Shown: positions 14,474-24,997, counted from the first letter of the stretch. The stretch: 64,000 nucleotides of DNA from Bacillus sp. WMMC1349 (GCF_013155385.1 NZ_JABJUQ010000007.1:1284001-1348000), one strand, 5' to 3'. Notes: generated by a model from the sequence alone, not told the origin. Made by a program: numbers and translations.

Positions 14474-15319
14474 GTGAATAGATCCTTCGCGGTTGAAAAG
14501 GTACTCAACAACAACGTATTAATCGCACTTCATGAAGATTATCGTGAGGTTGTCTTGATTGGAAAAGGGATCGGGTTTGGGAAAAAGCGTGGAGATCTTA
14601 TTGAACATGAGAATTATGAAAAAATGTTTGTTCTCGAAGATGATAAAGAGCAAACCCAGTATAAGAAACTCCTTTCATATGTCGATGAAAAAATGGTTGA
14701 TATCGCCAATGACGTGATCTATCATGTTGCACAAAAAAGTGGTCAGCCTTTAAATGAACATATTCATGTCGCTTTGACAGACCATATCGCATTTGCGGTT
14801 ATGCGCCTAGAAAAAGGATTTGATATGAAAAATCCATTTTTGCTTGAGACAGAATCACTTTATCCCAAAGAATATGAACTTGCCAAAGAAGCTGTTGAGA
14901 TGATCAATGAACAATCAGACATCAAGCTTCCAGAAGGAGAAATCGGGTTTATTGCCCTTCATATTCACAGCGCTTTGACGAACCGTCCTCTGTCAGAAGT
15001 GAATCAGCATTCACAGTTGATTTCGAAACTTGTGCAAATGATTGAAGACGCTTTCGAGATGAAAGTGAATCGAGAAAGTGTTAATTATTTGCGGCTGATC
15101 CGCCATTTGCGGTTTACGATTGACAGAATTAAACGGGAGGAACCGATCCAAGAACCAGAAAAATTAATGTTGTTGTTGAAAACGGAATATCCGTTATGCT
15201 ATAATACTGCTTGGAAGATGATCAAGGTCTTGCAGCAAGCGCTTAAGAAACCTGTTCATGAGGCAGAAGCCGTTTACCTGACATTGCATTTGTATCGTTT
15301 GACTAATAAAATTTCATAA
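14474..15319 (+). CDS. glcT: GlcT, PtsG-controlled transcription antiterminator
   Basis: A 281-residue BglG/SacY-type antiterminator. Residues 1-60 form the RNA-binding CAT domain (VEKVLNNNVLIAL, VVLIGKGIGFGKK), followed by two PTS regulation domains; NEHIHVALTDH and EIGFIALHIHSAL carry conserved PRD histidines. When glucose is present GlcT binds the RAT sequence in the ptsG leader and stops the terminator from forming; without sugar, the glucose permease phosphorylates and inactivates it. Start GTG 14474 with an AAGGAG site agrees with the B. subtilis N-terminus; the in-frame ATG at 14432 lies inside the promoter. Confidence 0.95.
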   Translation: MNRSFAVEKVLNNNVLIALHEDYREVVLIGKGIGFGKKRGDLIEHENYEKMFVLEDDKEQTQYKKLLSYVDEKMVDIANDVIYHVAQKSGQPLNEHIHVALTDHIAFAVMRLEKGFDMKNPFLLETESLYPKEYELAKEAVEMINEQSDIKLPEGEIGFIALHIHSALTNRPLSEVNQHSQLISKLVQMIEDAFEMKVNRESVNYLRLIRHLRFTIDRIKREEPIQEPEKLMLLLKTEYPLCYNTAWKMIKVLQQALKKPVHEAEAVYLTLHLYRLTNKIS

Positions 15320-15330
15320 CGCCTTTATAA

Positions 15331-15426
15331 CGTGTTACTGATTCGATCAGGCATGAGTGAAAAAGGGAAGAAATGAAGACGCTGTCTTTTATTTCTCTAT
15401 ACCCATAATCACTCATGCCTTTTTTG
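15331..15426 (+). promoter_or_regulatory. RAT antiterminator and terminator in the ptsG leader
   Basis: AGGCATGAGTGA (15349-15360) pairs with TCACTCATGCCT (15409-15420), followed by six T residues: a strong terminator. The sequence from 15331 (CGTGTTACTGATTCGATC) overlapping the left arm matches the GlcT-binding RAT element of B. subtilis ptsG. Binding of GlcT stabilises the RAT fold and prevents the terminator. Confidence 0.92.
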
Positions 15427-15442
15427 CGTTTTGTTGATGAAA

Positions 15443-15456
15443 TGTAAACGGTTAAA
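15443..15456. promoter_or_regulatory. cre-like sequence in the ptsG leader
   Basis: TGTAAACGGTTAAA matches the CcpA consensus TGWAANCGNTNWCA except at one position. It lies downstream of the RAT/terminator and 80 bp before the ptsG start. The role is uncertain, since ptsG is not classically CcpA-repressed. Confidence 0.3.
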
Positions 15457-15536
15457 GTGTAAAAAAATGCCTATTGAATATTAGTAATGAATTTTTGCAG
15501 CAAGGTCAAACTACTCTTAGAGGAGGTAATAAAACT

Positions 15537-17624
15537 ATGTTTAAATCATTATTTGGTGTTTTACAAAAAATCGGGCGAGCGCTCATGCTTCCAGTTGCCA
15601 TTTTACCAGCTGCAGGGCTTCTGCTAGCGATTGGTAATGCGATGCAAAATGAGCGAATGATTAATGTCGCACCGTTTTTAAAGAATAATGTCGTTCAGTT
15701 GGTTGCAAAAGTGATGGAAAGTTCAGGAGACGTTATATTCTCTAACTTAGCATTGCTATTTGCTGTCGGGGTGGCGATCGGTCTTGCAAATGGAGACGGT
15801 GTCGCTGGTATTGCTGCTATTATCGGCTACCTTGTCATGAATGTAACGATGAGTGCGGTGCTAATTAAAATTGGTCCAATACCTGCTGATGCAGTTGAAA
15901 GAGCAAAATATTTTGCTGAAAGCCATCCTCAATATACGACAATGCTTGGAATACCTACGTTAGCCACTGGGGTATTCGGCGGGATCATCATTGGTGTTCT
16001 CGCAGCTGCGATGTTTAATCGCTTTTACAGAATTGAACTACCGCAATATTTAGGCTTCTTTGCTGGGAAACGTTTTGTACCGATTATTACATCTATCTGT
16101 GCATTGCTCCTTGGTTTACTTATGCTGTTCATCTGGCCGCCAATTCAAGGCGCATTAAATAGTTTTTCAACAAATTTGCTTGCCGCAAATGAAGCGTTTG
16201 CTGCCTTTGTCTTTGGAGTCATTGAACGTTCATTGATCCCATTTGGTTTGCACCATATTTTCTATGCTCCGTTCTGGTATGAATTTTTTGAGTATACCAA
16301 TAAGGCTGGAGAATTGGTCCGCGGTGACCAAAGAATTTTCATGGCACAAATTAAAGATGGTGTTGATTTGACAGCGGGTACATTTATGACTGGTAAATTT
16401 CCGTTCATGATGTTCGGGCTTCCTGCTGCAGCACTTGCGATTTATCATGAAGCAAAACCTGAAAGTAAAAAGCTTGTTGCTGGTATCATGGGGTCTGCTG
16501 CATTAACATCTTTCTTAACAGGGATTACTGAACCGATTGAATTCTCATTCCTGTTTGTTGCACCAGTCCTTTTCGGAATTCACTGTATCTTTGCCGGCTT
16601 ATCATTTATGTTAATGGATATATTACATGTCAAAATCGGGATGACATTCTCAGGCGGTTTGATCGATTACTTCCTATTCGGTATTCTGCCGAACCGGACA
16701 GCTTGGTGGCTTGTTATTCCTGTCGGGTTAGCACTGGCGGTTATTTATTACTTCGGATTCAGATTTGCGATTCGCACGTTCAACTTAAAGACACCAGGAC
16801 GTGAGGATGCGGCTGCTGAACCAGCTTCAGAAGCTGGACAACCAATAGGAGATCTTCCATATGAAATTTTGACTGCCATGGGTGATAAAGAAAATATCAA
16901 ACACCTTGATGCTTGTATTACAAGGTTGCGTGTAACGGTCAATGATCAGAAGAAAGTTGACAAAGAGCGCTTGAAAAAACTTGGTGCTTCAGGAGTCCTT
17001 GAAGTCGGAAATAATATTCAAGCGATTTTTGGACCAAGATCTGAAAACTTAAAGTCGCAAATGCTAGATATTATGGCAGGACGTTCACCACGACCTGAGA
17101 AAGTATCTCCAGCTAATGAAGTTGAGCAACAAATTGAAGACGTTATGGTTGAACCTCTACAAAATGAGGCGGGTGAAGAAGTATTTGTTTCACCGCTTGC
17201 TGGTGAAATTCACCCAATTACAGATGTTCCTGACCAAGTATTCTCAGGAAAAATGATGGGTGATGGATTTGCAATTCTTCCATCAGAAGGCACTGTTGTC
17301 TCACCTGTCAGAGGGAAAATTATTAATGTCTTCCCGACAAAACATGCGATTGGTCTTCAGTCTGATGGCGGTAGAGAAATTTTAATTCACTTTGGAATCG
17401 ATACAGTAAGCTTGAAAGGTGAAGGTTTTACAGCATTCGTTTCTGAAGGTGATCGGATTGAACCAGGTCAAAAACTGCTTGAAGTCGACATTGAAAATGT
17501 GAAAGATAAAGTTCCATCTTTGATGACACCTGTGGTATTCACAAACCTTAAAGAAGGTGAAAGTGTCAATATTAAGGCAAAAGGAACTGTCACACTTGCT
17601 CAGGAAGACATCATCAGTATATAA
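15537..17624 (+). CDS. ptsG: PtsG, glucose-specific PTS permease EIICBA
   Basis: A 695-residue fused PTS enzyme. The EIIC membrane domain covers about residues 1-420 with [11 protein letters not shown] in the sugar-binding loop; EIIB has the phosphocysteine C460 ([11 protein letters not shown]); EIIA has the phospho-histidine H618 ([17 protein letters not shown]). It takes up and phosphorylates glucose, and also controls GlcT. ATG 15537 behind AGGAGG is chosen; an upstream in-frame start at 15474 adds an unlikely N-terminus. Expression depends on GlcT antitermination at the RAT/terminator. ptsH follows after 100 bp. Confidence 0.96.
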   Translation: MFKSLFGVLQKIGRALMLPVAILPAAGLLLAIGNAMQNERMINVAPFLKNNVVQLVAKVMESSGDVIFSNLALLFAVGVAIGLANGDGVAGIAAIIGYLVMNVTMSAVLIKIGPIPADAVERAKYFAESHPQYTTMLGIPTLATGVFGGIIIGVLAAAMFNRFYRIELPQYLGFFAGKRFVPIITSICALLLGLLMLFIWPPIQGALNSFSTNLLAANEAFAAFVFGVIERSLIPFGLHHIFYAPFWYEFFEYTNKAGELVRGDQRIFMAQIKDGVDLTAGTFMTGKFPFMMFGLPAAALAIYHEAKPESKKLVAGIMGSAALTSFLTGITEPIEFSFLFVAPVLFGIHCIFAGLSFMLMDILHVKIGMTFSGGLIDYFLFGILPNRTAWWLVIPVGLALAVIYYFGFRFAIRTFNLKTPGREDAAAEPASEAGQPIGDLPYEILTAMGDKENIKHLDACITRLRVTVNDQKKVDKERLKKLGASGVLEVGNNIQAIFGPRSENLKSQMLDIMAGRSPRPEKVSPANEVEQQIEDVMVEPLQNEAGEEVFVSPLAGEIHPITDVPDQVFSGKMMGDGFAILPSEGTVVSPVRGKIINVFPTKHAIGLQSDGGREILIHFGIDTVSLKGEGFTAFVSEGDRIEPGQKLLEVDIENVKDKVPSLMTPVVFTNLKEGESVNIKAKGTVTLAQEDIISI

Positions 17625-17637
17625 ATTTTCACAAAAT

Positions 17638-17667
17638 AGCCGTACTTGTCAGATGACACGTACGGCT
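17638..17667 (+). other. Stem-loop between ptsG and ptsH
   Basis: AGCCGTAC pairs with GTACGGCT around a 14-nt loop, but no T-tract follows, so it is not a classic terminator. It may be an RNA-processing or stabilising hairpin. A TATAAT just downstream (near 17676) suggests a separate ptsH promoter. Confidence 0.45.
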
Positions 17668-17724
17668 GTATGATATAATATTGTGAATGTACTATAGCTT
17701 TAATTAAAAGGAGATTGATAAAAA

Positions 17725-17991
17725 ATGGCACAAAAAACATTTAAAGTAACCGCAGATTCAGGAATTCACGCGCGTCCAGCGACAGTTCTTGTACAAACAG
17801 CAAGCAAATATGATGCTGATATTAATTTGGAATATAACGGAAAAACCGTAAACCTTAAATCAATTATGGGTGTTATGTCACTTGGTATTGCCAAAGGAGC
17901 TGAAATTACGATTTCTGCTTCAGGTTCTGATGAAAACGATGCACTTTCTGCTCTTGAAGATACTATGAAAAGCGAAGGACTTGGCGAATAA
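17725..17991 (+). CDS. ptsH: HPr, phosphocarrier protein
   Basis: An 88-residue HPr. The phosphorylatable histidine is H15 (SGIHARPAT) and the regulatory serine is S46 ([12 protein letters not shown]), the target of HPr kinase and the signal for CcpA. It passes phosphate from Enzyme I to all PTS permeases, including PtsG and FruA encoded here. AAAGGAG precedes ATG 17725. The stop overlaps the start of ptsI (TAATG), which couples their translation. Confidence 0.97.
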   Translation: MAQKTFKVTADSGIHARPATVLVQTASKYDADINLEYNGKTVNLKSIMGVMSLGIAKGAEITISASGSDENDALSALEDTMKSEGLGE

Positions 17992-19709
17992 TGCTTGAAA
18001 TGAAAGGTATTGGTGCTTCAGCCGGTATTGCAATTGCAAAAGCATACCGGCTTGAGGAGCCGAATTTAACAGTTGAAAAGAAAAACATCTCTGATTTTGA
18101 GGCAGAAGTTAAACGTTTTGAAGAAGCTATTGAACAGTCCAAAAAAGAGCTTGAAACAATTAAAAGCCATGCTTTAAAAGAGCTTGGTGAAGATAAAGCA
18201 GAAATTTTTTCAGCACATTTATTAGTATTAAGTGATCCAGAACTTTTAAACCCTGTGAAGGACAAAATCAAATCTGATTCTGTTAATGCAGAGTTTGCCC
18301 TCAAAGAAACAGCTGACATGTTTGTGTCAATGTTTGAATCGATGGACAATGAGTATATGCAGGAACGTGCAGCTGATATTCGTGACGTCACAAAACGGGT
18401 CACAGGACATCTTCTCGGTGTTGACATTCCAAATCCGAGTCTGATTTCTGAAGAGGTTATTATTGTAGCTGGAGACTTAACACCGTCTGATACAGCCCAA
18501 TTAAACCGTCGTTTTGTGAAAGGATTCACAACAGATATCGGTGGACGAACTTCACACTCAGCGATTATGGCACGTTCATTGGAAATTCCTGCAGTTGTTG
18601 GAACAAAAGCAGCAACGAAGGAAATTCAAAACGGTGTGCTGGTCATTGTCGATGGTATTAATGGCGATGTGATCCTTGATCCTTCACAAGAGACAATTAA
18701 ACAATATGAAGAAAAACATCAAAGCTTTTTAGCACAAAAAGCTGAGTGGGCCAAGCTTGTCAATGAACCAACGGTTACAAATGACGGTCATCATGTCGAA
18801 CTAGCTGCCAACATTGGAACACCTGATGATGTAAAAGGTGTCTTGGAAAATGGAGGCGAAGCAGTCGGACTTTACCGTACAGAATTCCTTTACATGGGCA
18901 GAGACCAGCTTCCAACTGAAGAAGAACAATTCGATGCTTACAAAACCGTTCTTGAGCGTATGGAAGGTAAATCTGTTGTTGTACGTACATTGGATATCGG
19001 TGGTGACAAAGAGCTTCCATATTTAGAACTACCAAAAGAAATGAATCCTTTCTTAGGGTACAGAGCGATTCGTCTTTGCCTTGATGAACAGGAGATTTTC
19101 AGAACACAATTACGTGCGTTGTTACGGGCAAGTACATATGGAAACCTGAAAATTATGTTCCCAATGATTGCCACTGTCAACGAGTTTAAAGAAGCAAAAG
19201 CTATTCTTTTAGAAGAAAAAGCTAAACTTCAAGCAGAAGGTCAAACAGTTGCTGATGACATTGAAGTTGGTATGATGGTTGAAATTCCAGCTTCAGCGGT
19301 TATTGCTGACCAATTTGCGAAAGAAGTTGACTTCTTTAGTATTGGAACGAACGATTTGATTCAATATACAATGGCTGCTGACCGGATGAATGAACAAGTT
19401 TCTTATCTTTATCAGCCATATAACCCTGCCATTCTTCGCTTAATTACAATTGTAATTGAAGCGGCCCATAAAGAAGGAAAATGGGTTGGAATGTGCGGCG
19501 AAATGGCCGGTGACGAAATTGCGATCCCAATTCTTTTAGGTCTTGGTCTAGATGAATTCTCAATGAGTGCAACTTCGATTCTTCCGGCGAGAACACAGAT
19601 CAGCAAACTGTCTAAAAAAGAGACAGAAGCTCTTAAAGAACAAATTTTATCGATGAGTACGACAGAAGAAGTTGTCCGATTCGTAAAAGAAAACTTCCAT
19701 CTATCTTAA
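17991..19709 (+). CDS. ptsI: Enzyme I of the PTS
   Basis: A 572-residue phosphoenolpyruvate-protein phosphotransferase. The active-site histidine is H189 within [12 protein letters not shown]; the PEP-binding barrel shows [39 protein letters not shown] and GMCGEMAGD with the conserved cysteine. It transfers phosphate from PEP to HPr in the cytoplasm. The ATG overlaps the ptsH stop by one base. A perfect terminator follows. Confidence 0.97.
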   Translation: MLEMKGIGASAGIAIAKAYRLEEPNLTVEKKNISDFEAEVKRFEEAIEQSKKELETIKSHALKELGEDKAEIFSAHLLVLSDPELLNPVKDKIKSDSVNAEFALKETADMFVSMFESMDNEYMQERAADIRDVTKRVTGHLLGVDIPNPSLISEEVIIVAGDLTPSDTAQLNRRFVKGFTTDIGGRTSHSAIMARSLEIPAVVGTKAATKEIQNGVLVIVDGINGDVILDPSQETIKQYEEKHQSFLAQKAEWAKLVNEPTVTNDGHHVELAANIGTPDDVKGVLENGGEAVGLYRTEFLYMGRDQLPTEEEQFDAYKTVLERMEGKSVVVRTLDIGGDKELPYLELPKEMNPFLGYRAIRLCLDEQEIFRTQLRALLRASTYGNLKIMFPMIATVNEFKEAKAILLEEKAKLQAEGQTVADDIEVGMMVEIPASAVIADQFAKEVDFFSIGTNDLIQYTMAADRMNEQVSYLYQPYNPAILRLITIVIEAAHKEGKWVGMCGEMAGDEIAIPILLGLGLDEFSMSATSILPARTQISKLSKKETEALKEQILSMSTTEEVVRFVKENFHLS

Positions 19710-19724
19710 ATCATCTAACAAACT

Positions 19725-19761
19725 AAAAACCTAGACGGCATGCTGCCGTCTAGGTTTTTTT
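19725..19761 (+). terminator. Intrinsic terminator of the pts operon
   Basis: AAAAACCTAGACGGCA pairs perfectly with TGCCGTCTAGGTTTTT across a short loop, followed by further T residues. Confidence 0.95.
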
Positions 19762-19770
19762 ATTTTTCTG

Positions 19771-19799
19771 GAATGAGTCTTTCACACTCGGGGATAATA
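19771..19799 (+). promoter_or_regulatory. Possible SigG promoter of splAB
   Basis: GAATG at 19771 and GATAATA at 19793-19799 with 17 bp between resemble the forespore SigG consensus (GAATA and CATNNTA). The splAB operon of B. subtilis is SigG-dependent. The match is moderate. Confidence 0.45.
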
Positions 19800-19828
19800 C
19801 AGGTAGCTATTAGGAAGGAGAATGTCTC

Positions 19829-20062
19829 ATGAAAGAAGATGGTATTCAAGCTGGGGATCAAGTCTATGTTATTTACCGTAATCCCCATGCTGCAAATGTT
19901 GCCAATATTAAAGAAGCAGAAGTTGTTGAACATCCGCTTCATGATGGTGAGCTGGCTCTGTTTCTGTATGATACATATCATGCGCTAGCTGCTGATGATG
20001 CTGTGTTTTCTTCTTATGAAGAGGCGGAACAGCTTTATCGTCATTTATTTGATGATGCCTAA
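19829..20062 (+). CDS. splA: SplA, regulator of the splAB operon
   Basis: A 77-residue protein resembling SplA, a TRAP-like negative regulator of spore photoproduct lyase expression in B. subtilis: AGDQVYVIYRNPHAANVANI at the start and ELALFLYDTYHALAADDAVF in the middle. ATG 19829 has an AAGGAGAA site. It is 33 bp upstream of splB, as in B. subtilis, and the pair has a SigG-like promoter. Confidence 0.9.
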   Translation: MKEDGIQAGDQVYVIYRNPHAANVANIKEAEVVEHPLHDGELALFLYDTYHALAADDAVFSSYEEAEQLYRHLFDDA

Positions 20063-20095
20063 AAACAAATCAAAAAAGGATGTGTCTGATTTCAA

Positions 20096-21124
20096 ATGGT
20101 TAAACCGTTTGTACCCCAACTCGTTTATATTGAACCAAGGGCTTTAGAATATTCACTCGGCAGAGAATTAAGGGACAAATTTATTAGTATGGGTGTTGAA
20201 ATAAGGGAAACGACATCACATAACCAAGTCCGTAATATACCGGGGGAAGGTCATTTTCAAAAATACCGAAATGCAAAATCGACGTTAGTCATTGGTGTTA
20301 GAAAAACATTAAAATTTGATTCCTCAAAGCCATCGGCTGAGTTTGCCATACCGTTTGCAACAGGATGTATGGGTCATTGTCACTATTGTTATTTACAAAC
20401 AACGATGGGAAGTAAGCCATATATTAGAACATATGTTAATGTTGAAGAGATTCTTGAACAGGCTGATCAATATATGAAAGAACGTGCCCCTGAAGAAACT
20501 CGTTTTGAAGCTTCTTGTACATCTGATATTGTGGGAATCGATCATTTAACACACACGTTAAAACATGCGATTGAACACTTTGGAAAATCAAATCTCGGTA
20601 AATTGCGATTTGTAACAAAATTTCATCATGTTGACCATTTACTTGATGCTAAACATCATGGAAAAACGCGGTTCAGATTCAGTGTGAATGCTGATTATGT
20701 CATTAAACATTTTGAACCAGGTACATCACCGCTCGACAAACGGATTGAAGCAGCGGTAAAGATTGCTGAAGCAGGCTATCCGCTTGGTTTTATTATCGCG
20801 CCCATTTATATTTATGACGGATGGCGGGAAGGGTATAGGATATTATTAGAAAAATTAGATGATGCCATTCCGCTTCACCTCAGAAAAGATATCACATTTG
20901 AAATGATTCAACATCGATTTACGAAGCCGGCAAAAAGAGTCATTGAAAAAAATTATCCTAAAACAAAACTAGAACTTGATGAAGAGAAGCGCCGCTATAA
21001 ATGGGGAAGATATGGAATTGGAAAATATATATACCAAAAGGAGGAAGAAACTGAACTCCGTGAAGCATTAGAATCGTATGTAGATGGCTATTTTCCAGAG
21101 GCAAAGATCGAATACTTCACATAA
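20096..21124 (+). CDS. splB: SplB, spore photoproduct lyase
   Basis: A 342-residue radical-SAM enzyme. The [4Fe-4S] cluster is bound by C91, C95 and C98 (GCMGHCHYC), and C141 (FEASCTSD) is the hydrogen-donor cysteine known from B. subtilis. It directly reverses the thymine dimer (spore photoproduct) formed in UV-irradiated spore DNA during germination. The start ATG 20096 matches the known N-terminus (VKPFVPQLVYIEP), though the AAAAAGGATG site is rather far (about 13 nt). Confidence 0.97.
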   Translation: MVKPFVPQLVYIEPRALEYSLGRELRDKFISMGVEIRETTSHNQVRNIPGEGHFQKYRNAKSTLVIGVRKTLKFDSSKPSAEFAIPFATGCMGHCHYCYLQTTMGSKPYIRTYVNVEEILEQADQYMKERAPEETRFEASCTSDIVGIDHLTHTLKHAIEHFGKSNLGKLRFVTKFHHVDHLLDAKHHGKTRFRFSVNADYVIKHFEPGTSPLDKRIEAAVKIAEAGYPLGFIIAPIYIYDGWREGYRILLEKLDDAIPLHLRKDITFEMIQHRFTKPAKRVIEKNYPKTKLELDEEKRRYKWGRYGIGKYIYQKEEETELREALESYVDGYFPEAKIEYFT

Positions 21125-21125
21125 C

Positions 21126-21150
21126 ATGCAGCTTTAGCTGCATATTTTTT
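21126..21150 (+). terminator. Intrinsic terminator of splAB
   Basis: ATGCAGCT pairs with AGCTGCAT across a TT loop, followed by an A and six T residues. Confidence 0.88.
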
Positions 21151-21156
21151 ATGTCT

Positions 21157-21182
21157 TAAATATTAGAAATAAAAGCCGATAA
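21157..21182 (+). promoter_or_regulatory. SigD promoter of mcpC
   Basis: TAAA at 21157-21160, 14 bp, then GCCGATAA at 21175-21182: this fits the motility sigma factor consensus TAAA-N14/15-GCCGATAT with one mismatch. Confidence 0.85.
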
Positions 21183-21219
21183 AAAAGGTACGAAGGCGTA
21201 AGCAGAGGAGGGATTTAGC

Positions 21220-23187
21220 ATGTTTAAAAAACTGCACATGAAAATTGCTGGTTTTGTTACGATCATATTAGTTTTAACGGTTCTAATTCTTCAATTCTCA
21301 ACAACATCGATTTTAAAGTCGATGCTTCAAGATGAGGCAAAGGCTTCAACGTCAAGTATTCTTGGTTCACTTAAAGGGAATATCGAACTTCAGCTGAAAA
21401 GTTATGAAATGACCTTGGAACGAATCGGTTCCGGAAAAATGGCTACTTCGTTTTTAAGTAAAAAGGATAAAAAGACAACAGAATTGATCAATGATGAGTT
21501 AAAGCAGATCAAGGACAAAGATGGCTATGTCAATTTAGCATACATTGGTACAGATCAAAAGGAAATGGTTACATTCCCGAAAGTTACATTTGACAAGGGC
21601 TATGATCCAACTGCAAGACCATGGTATAAAGCAGCAGCAGAAACCCCTGACCAAGTCATATGGACAGAACCATATGAAGATGCAGCCACGAAACAGATGA
21701 CCATTACGGCAGCAAAAGCAATCGTTGTCAACAATCAAGTAAAAGGTGTTGTCAGTTTGGACCTGTCATTAGATTCAATGAACAAAATCATTAAAAATCA
21801 AAAAATTCCTTATGACGGTTCTGCATTTATCATTGATAAAACTGGGGTAGCAGTGGCACATCCTTCAAAACAAGGAGAAAATTTATCAAAAGATAACATG
21901 TATAAAGAAATCCTCTCTGCCAAAGACGGGATCAATATTGGTGAAGAAAATGTCATTGCTTATCAGTCAATAGACGGAACAAGCTGGAAGGTAGGGGCAG
22001 TATTTCAATCTGAAAAAGTGCTTTGGATAGCTAAAGAGATGAATAAAACAGTTATGATGATCTCGATCATTGCCTTAATCGTAGCAATCGTTCTTAGTTT
22101 CTTCATGGCCAAAACGATTACCGGACCGATTAAACAGTTGATTTCCAAAACAAAAGCAGTTGCTGATGGAGATTTAACAGTTCAAACAGTTGTTAAATCA
22201 AAAGATGAAATCGGAATGTTAGCAGAAGATTTTAATAAAATGGTCGAAAATATGAAGGATATGATCATAAAAGTCAAGTCTTCCTCAGAACAAGTATCTG
22301 GATCAACAAACCAGCTGACTGCAATCTCAGATGAAACAGTATCAACAAGTGATCAGATTGCAAAGGCAATCGAAGAAGTGGCAACAGGTGCTACTGAACA
22401 GGCAGCAGAAGTTGAGACGATTAACGAAAAATCAGAGAAGATGTTTGTCAAGGTGAAAGAAATCGAACATCATGCTGACAGCATTCAAAAGCTATCAAAA
22501 ACATCAGAAGATGCAAGTTATAGTGGAATTGATGCTCTTGGACAGTTGTTGATGAAATCGAATGAAGCGAATACTGAAAATAAGAAAGTTGAACAAATGC
22601 TTCAGAAATTAGAAGAAAAAACGAAAAACATTGAAGAAGTTGTCACGGCTATCTCAGCCATTTCTGATCAAACCAATCTTTTGGCACTTAATGCAAGTAT
22701 TGAAGCAGCTCGTGCCGGTGAAAGCGGCCGCGGTTTTGCTGTCGTTGCAGATGAAGTCAGAAAACTAGCGGAACAATCAGCGACTTCTTCACAGCATATC
22801 AGAGAAACAGTGAAGCAAATTCAATTAGAAACAAAAGAAGCTGTCTTAGCTATGACTGAAGCAAGCAAAATGAATGGCGAACAAAATCAAATGATTCATG
22901 AGACAGGTGAAGCACTTAACAAGATTACAGTAGAAATGCAATCTCTAGTGAATTCAATTGATCATGTCTATTCTGAAATTACTGCTATGAGTGGCGAACA
23001 ACAAAAAATGACTGACTCTATTCAAAGTATTTCAGCCATTTCACAACAATCTGCAGCAGCAGCAGAAGAAGTCAGCGCGTCGGCAAACGAGCAGCTGACA
23101 GCATTAGAAACGATTGCGAAATCAACAGAGTCTCTAAACACGGCAAACAAAGATTTAGTGGATGCAATTCACAAATTCAATATTTAG
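21220..23187 (+). CDS. mcpC: Methyl-accepting chemotaxis protein McpC
   Basis: A 655-residue chemoreceptor: first membrane helix at about residues 8-28, an extracellular double-Cache sensor ([20 protein letters not shown] is the typical dCache pocket region), second membrane helix at about 275-298, HAMP domain to about 352, then the signalling domain with the conserved hairpin tip ([36 protein letters not shown]). B. subtilis McpC senses amino acids and mediates PTS-linked chemotaxis. Length and position match mcpC. A SigD promoter stands 37 bp upstream. Confidence 0.93.
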   Translation: MFKKLHMKIAGFVTIILVLTVLILQFSTTSILKSMLQDEAKASTSSILGSLKGNIELQLKSYEMTLERIGSGKMATSFLSKKDKKTTELINDELKQIKDKDGYVNLAYIGTDQKEMVTFPKVTFDKGYDPTARPWYKAAAETPDQVIWTEPYEDAATKQMTITAAKAIVVNNQVKGVVSLDLSLDSMNKIIKNQKIPYDGSAFIIDKTGVAVAHPSKQGENLSKDNMYKEILSAKDGINIGEENVIAYQSIDGTSWKVGAVFQSEKVLWIAKEMNKTVMMISIIALIVAIVLSFFMAKTITGPIKQLISKTKAVADGDLTVQTVVKSKDEIGMLAEDFNKMVENMKDMIIKVKSSSEQVSGSTNQLTAISDETVSTSDQIAKAIEEVATGATEQAAEVETINEKSEKMFVKVKEIEHHADSIQKLSKTSEDASYSGIDALGQLLMKSNEANTENKKVEQMLQKLEEKTKNIEEVVTAISAISDQTNLLALNASIEAARAGESGRGFAVVADEVRKLAEQSATSSQHIRETVKQIQLETKEAVLAMTEASKMNGEQNQMIHETGEALNKITVEMQSLVNSIDHVYSEITAMSGEQQKMTDSIQSISAISQQSAAAAEEVSASANEQLTALETIAKSTESLNTANKDLVDAIHKFNI

Positions 23188-23207
23188 TTGATGATCCACC
23201 ACCTTCT

Positions 23208-23247
23208 AACTTCCTTTCATACAGACAGATGAAAGGGAGTTTTTTTA
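23208..23247 (+). terminator. Intrinsic terminator of mcpC
   Basis: AACTTCCTTTCAT pairs with ATGAAAGGGAGTT, followed by seven T residues in and after the stem. Confidence 0.85.
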
Positions 23248-23319
23248 TGTGACAAGGGGACAAATCATTACGATATTGAACGACATGTTACAATATAAAA
23301 AGAAGGGAGCTGATGATGG

Positions 23320-24105
23320 ATGGATCTAGAACTAAAAGGAAAGACAGCGCTTGTGGCGGCAAGCAGTAAAGGACTGGGAAAAGCAATTGCCGCCGCTCTT
23401 GTTGAAGAAGGCGCAAATGTCATGTTAACTGGCAGACATGAAACAGCTTTAAAGAACACTGCTAAAGAACTAACTGAGCTTGGTAAAGGCTCTGTCACAT
23501 ATCATGTTTGTGATCATGCAAACGCAGCTGAGATTAGTGAATTGGTCAAAAAAACAGCTGAGGTGTCAGGATCGATCGAGATGCTTGTCAATAATGTCGG
23601 CGGACCAAAAGGCGGGAGTCTATTGGATCTGACAGATGAGGATTGGATTCAATCATTTGAGTTGCATTTGCTCAGCTATATTCGCTTGATCCGTGAAGCA
23701 CTGCCCTATTTGCAGAAAAATGGCGGGCGAATCATTAATATTGCATCATCATCAGTTAAACAGCCAATCCCTGGACTTTTACTCTCCAACACCTTCCGAA
23801 TGGGAATCGTTGGACTGACAAAATCGCTAGCAGACGAGTTGGCAAAGCAGCGCATTTTAATCAATACGCTTGCTCCGGGAAGAATTGCTACAGACCGTGT
23901 GGCAGAGCTTGATCGGAAAATCGCAGAAGAATCCGGTTTATCACAACAGCAAGTGCGAGCAGACTTTGAGCAACATATTCCGCTAGGGTTTTATGGAAAG
24001 CCTGAACAATTTGCACAATATGCAAGCTTTCTTTTGTCAGAACGAAATACATATATGACAGGGCAAACGCTTTTAATAGACGGTGGAATGGTAAAAGCCA
24101 TTTAA
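23320..24105 (+). CDS. Short-chain dehydrogenase-like protein with altered active site
   Basis: A 261-residue Rossmann-fold SDR. The cofactor motif is AASSKGLGKAIA, NNVGG replaces the usual NNAG, and the family C-terminus (SERNTYMTGQTLLIDGGMV) is intact. Where most SDRs have YxxxK this protein has S156 NTF R160 (LLLSNTFRMGIVG), so the catalytic Tyr and Lys are both replaced while the upstream serine cluster (ASSSVK) is kept. Similar Tyr-less SDRs exist; their reactions are poorly known. It lies 15 bp before ykwC with an AAGGGGAG site for that gene, so the two are probably co-transcribed. B. subtilis lacks a gene here. Confidence 0.85.
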   Translation: MDLELKGKTALVAASSKGLGKAIAAALVEEGANVMLTGRHETALKNTAKELTELGKGSVTYHVCDHANAAEISELVKKTAEVSGSIEMLVNNVGGPKGGSLLDLTDEDWIQSFELHLLSYIRLIREALPYLQKNGGRIINIASSSVKQPIPGLLLSNTFRMGIVGLTKSLADELAKQRILINTLAPGRIATDRVAELDRKIAEESGLSQQQVRADFEQHIPLGFYGKPEQFAQYASFLLSERNTYMTGQTLLIDGGMVKAI

Positions 24106-24120
24106 AAGGGGAGAATCAAC

Positions 24121-24993
24121 ATGGAAAAAACGGTCGGATTTATTGGTCTTGGTGTGATGGGAAATAGTATGGCTTCACATATAATGGCTGAAGGATATCG
24201 AACAGTTGTTTATACAAGGACAAAACAGAAAGCCGCAAACCTTTTGCGAAAAGGTGCCATTTGGAAATCCTCTGTAAAAGAAGTAGCAAAAGCAGCAGAT
24301 GTGATCATGACAATGGTTGGCTATCCGCAAGATGTTGAAGAGGTCTACTTTGGAGGTGAAGGACTGCTTGATCATGCTAAAGAAGGTTCATATTTGATTG
24401 ATATGACCACTTCAAAACCTGCGCTTGCCAAACAAATTGCGAGAACTGCAAAAGTAAAATCACTGCATGCATTGGATGCCCCAGTTTCAGGAGGAGATGT
24501 TGGTGCCCAAAATGGAACATTGGCGATTATGGTTGGTGGGGACCAAGAGGCATATGAAGCGTGTCTTCCGCTTTTTTCGATCATAGGTGAAAACATTCAA
24601 TATCAAGGACCGGCAGGCAGTGGTCAACATACAAAAATGTGTAATCAGATTGCAATTGCCTCAGGGATGGTCGGTGTTGTGGAGGCAATGGTATATGCGA
24701 AAAAGGCGGGACTTGATCCTGAACAAGTATTAAAGAGTATAACAACAGGTGCTGCGGGAAGCTGGTCACTTTCCAATCTTGCACCAAGAATGCTTAAAGG
24801 GGACTTTCAGCCTGGCTTCTATGTAAAACATTTCATTAAGGATTTAAAAATTGCCATTGAAGAAGCAGAAGTGATGGGCGAGAAAATGCCGGGACTGGAG
24901 CTTGCCAAAACCCTTTATGAGAAACTTGCGGATCAAGGTGAAGCAAACAGTGGCACTCAAAGTTTATTCAAACTTTGGATTGGTGAAAAATAA
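24121..24993 (+). CDS. ykwC: Beta-hydroxyacid dehydrogenase YkwC
   Basis: A 290-residue member of the 3-hydroxyisobutyrate/6-phosphogluconate dehydrogenase-like family. GFIGLGVMGNSMASHIM is the nucleotide-binding motif, DAPVSGGDVGAQNGTLAIM the substrate-binding signature, and K in GQHTKMCNQ the catalytic lysine. It should oxidise a small beta-hydroxyacid using NAD or NADP; the substrate is unknown. It corresponds to B. subtilis YkwC. The preceding SDR gene is probably in the same operon, which hints at a shared substrate pathway. Confidence 0.9.
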   Translation: MEKTVGFIGLGVMGNSMASHIMAEGYRTVVYTRTKQKAANLLRKGAIWKSSVKEVAKAADVIMTMVGYPQDVEEVYFGGEGLLDHAKEGSYLIDMTTSKPALAKQIARTAKVKSLHALDAPVSGGDVGAQNGTLAIMVGGDQEAYEACLPLFSIIGENIQYQGPAGSGQHTKMCNQIAIASGMVGVVEAMVYAKKAGLDPEQVLKSITTGAAGSWSLSNLAPRMLKGDFQPGFYVKHFIKDLKIAIEEAEVMGEKMPGLELAKTLYEKLADQGEANSGTQSLFKLWIGEK

Positions 24994-24997
24994 ACGG

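Noticed and set aside
17638-17667. Terminator after ptsG
   Set aside because: The stem is good but lacks any T-tract; recorded as a stem-loop only.
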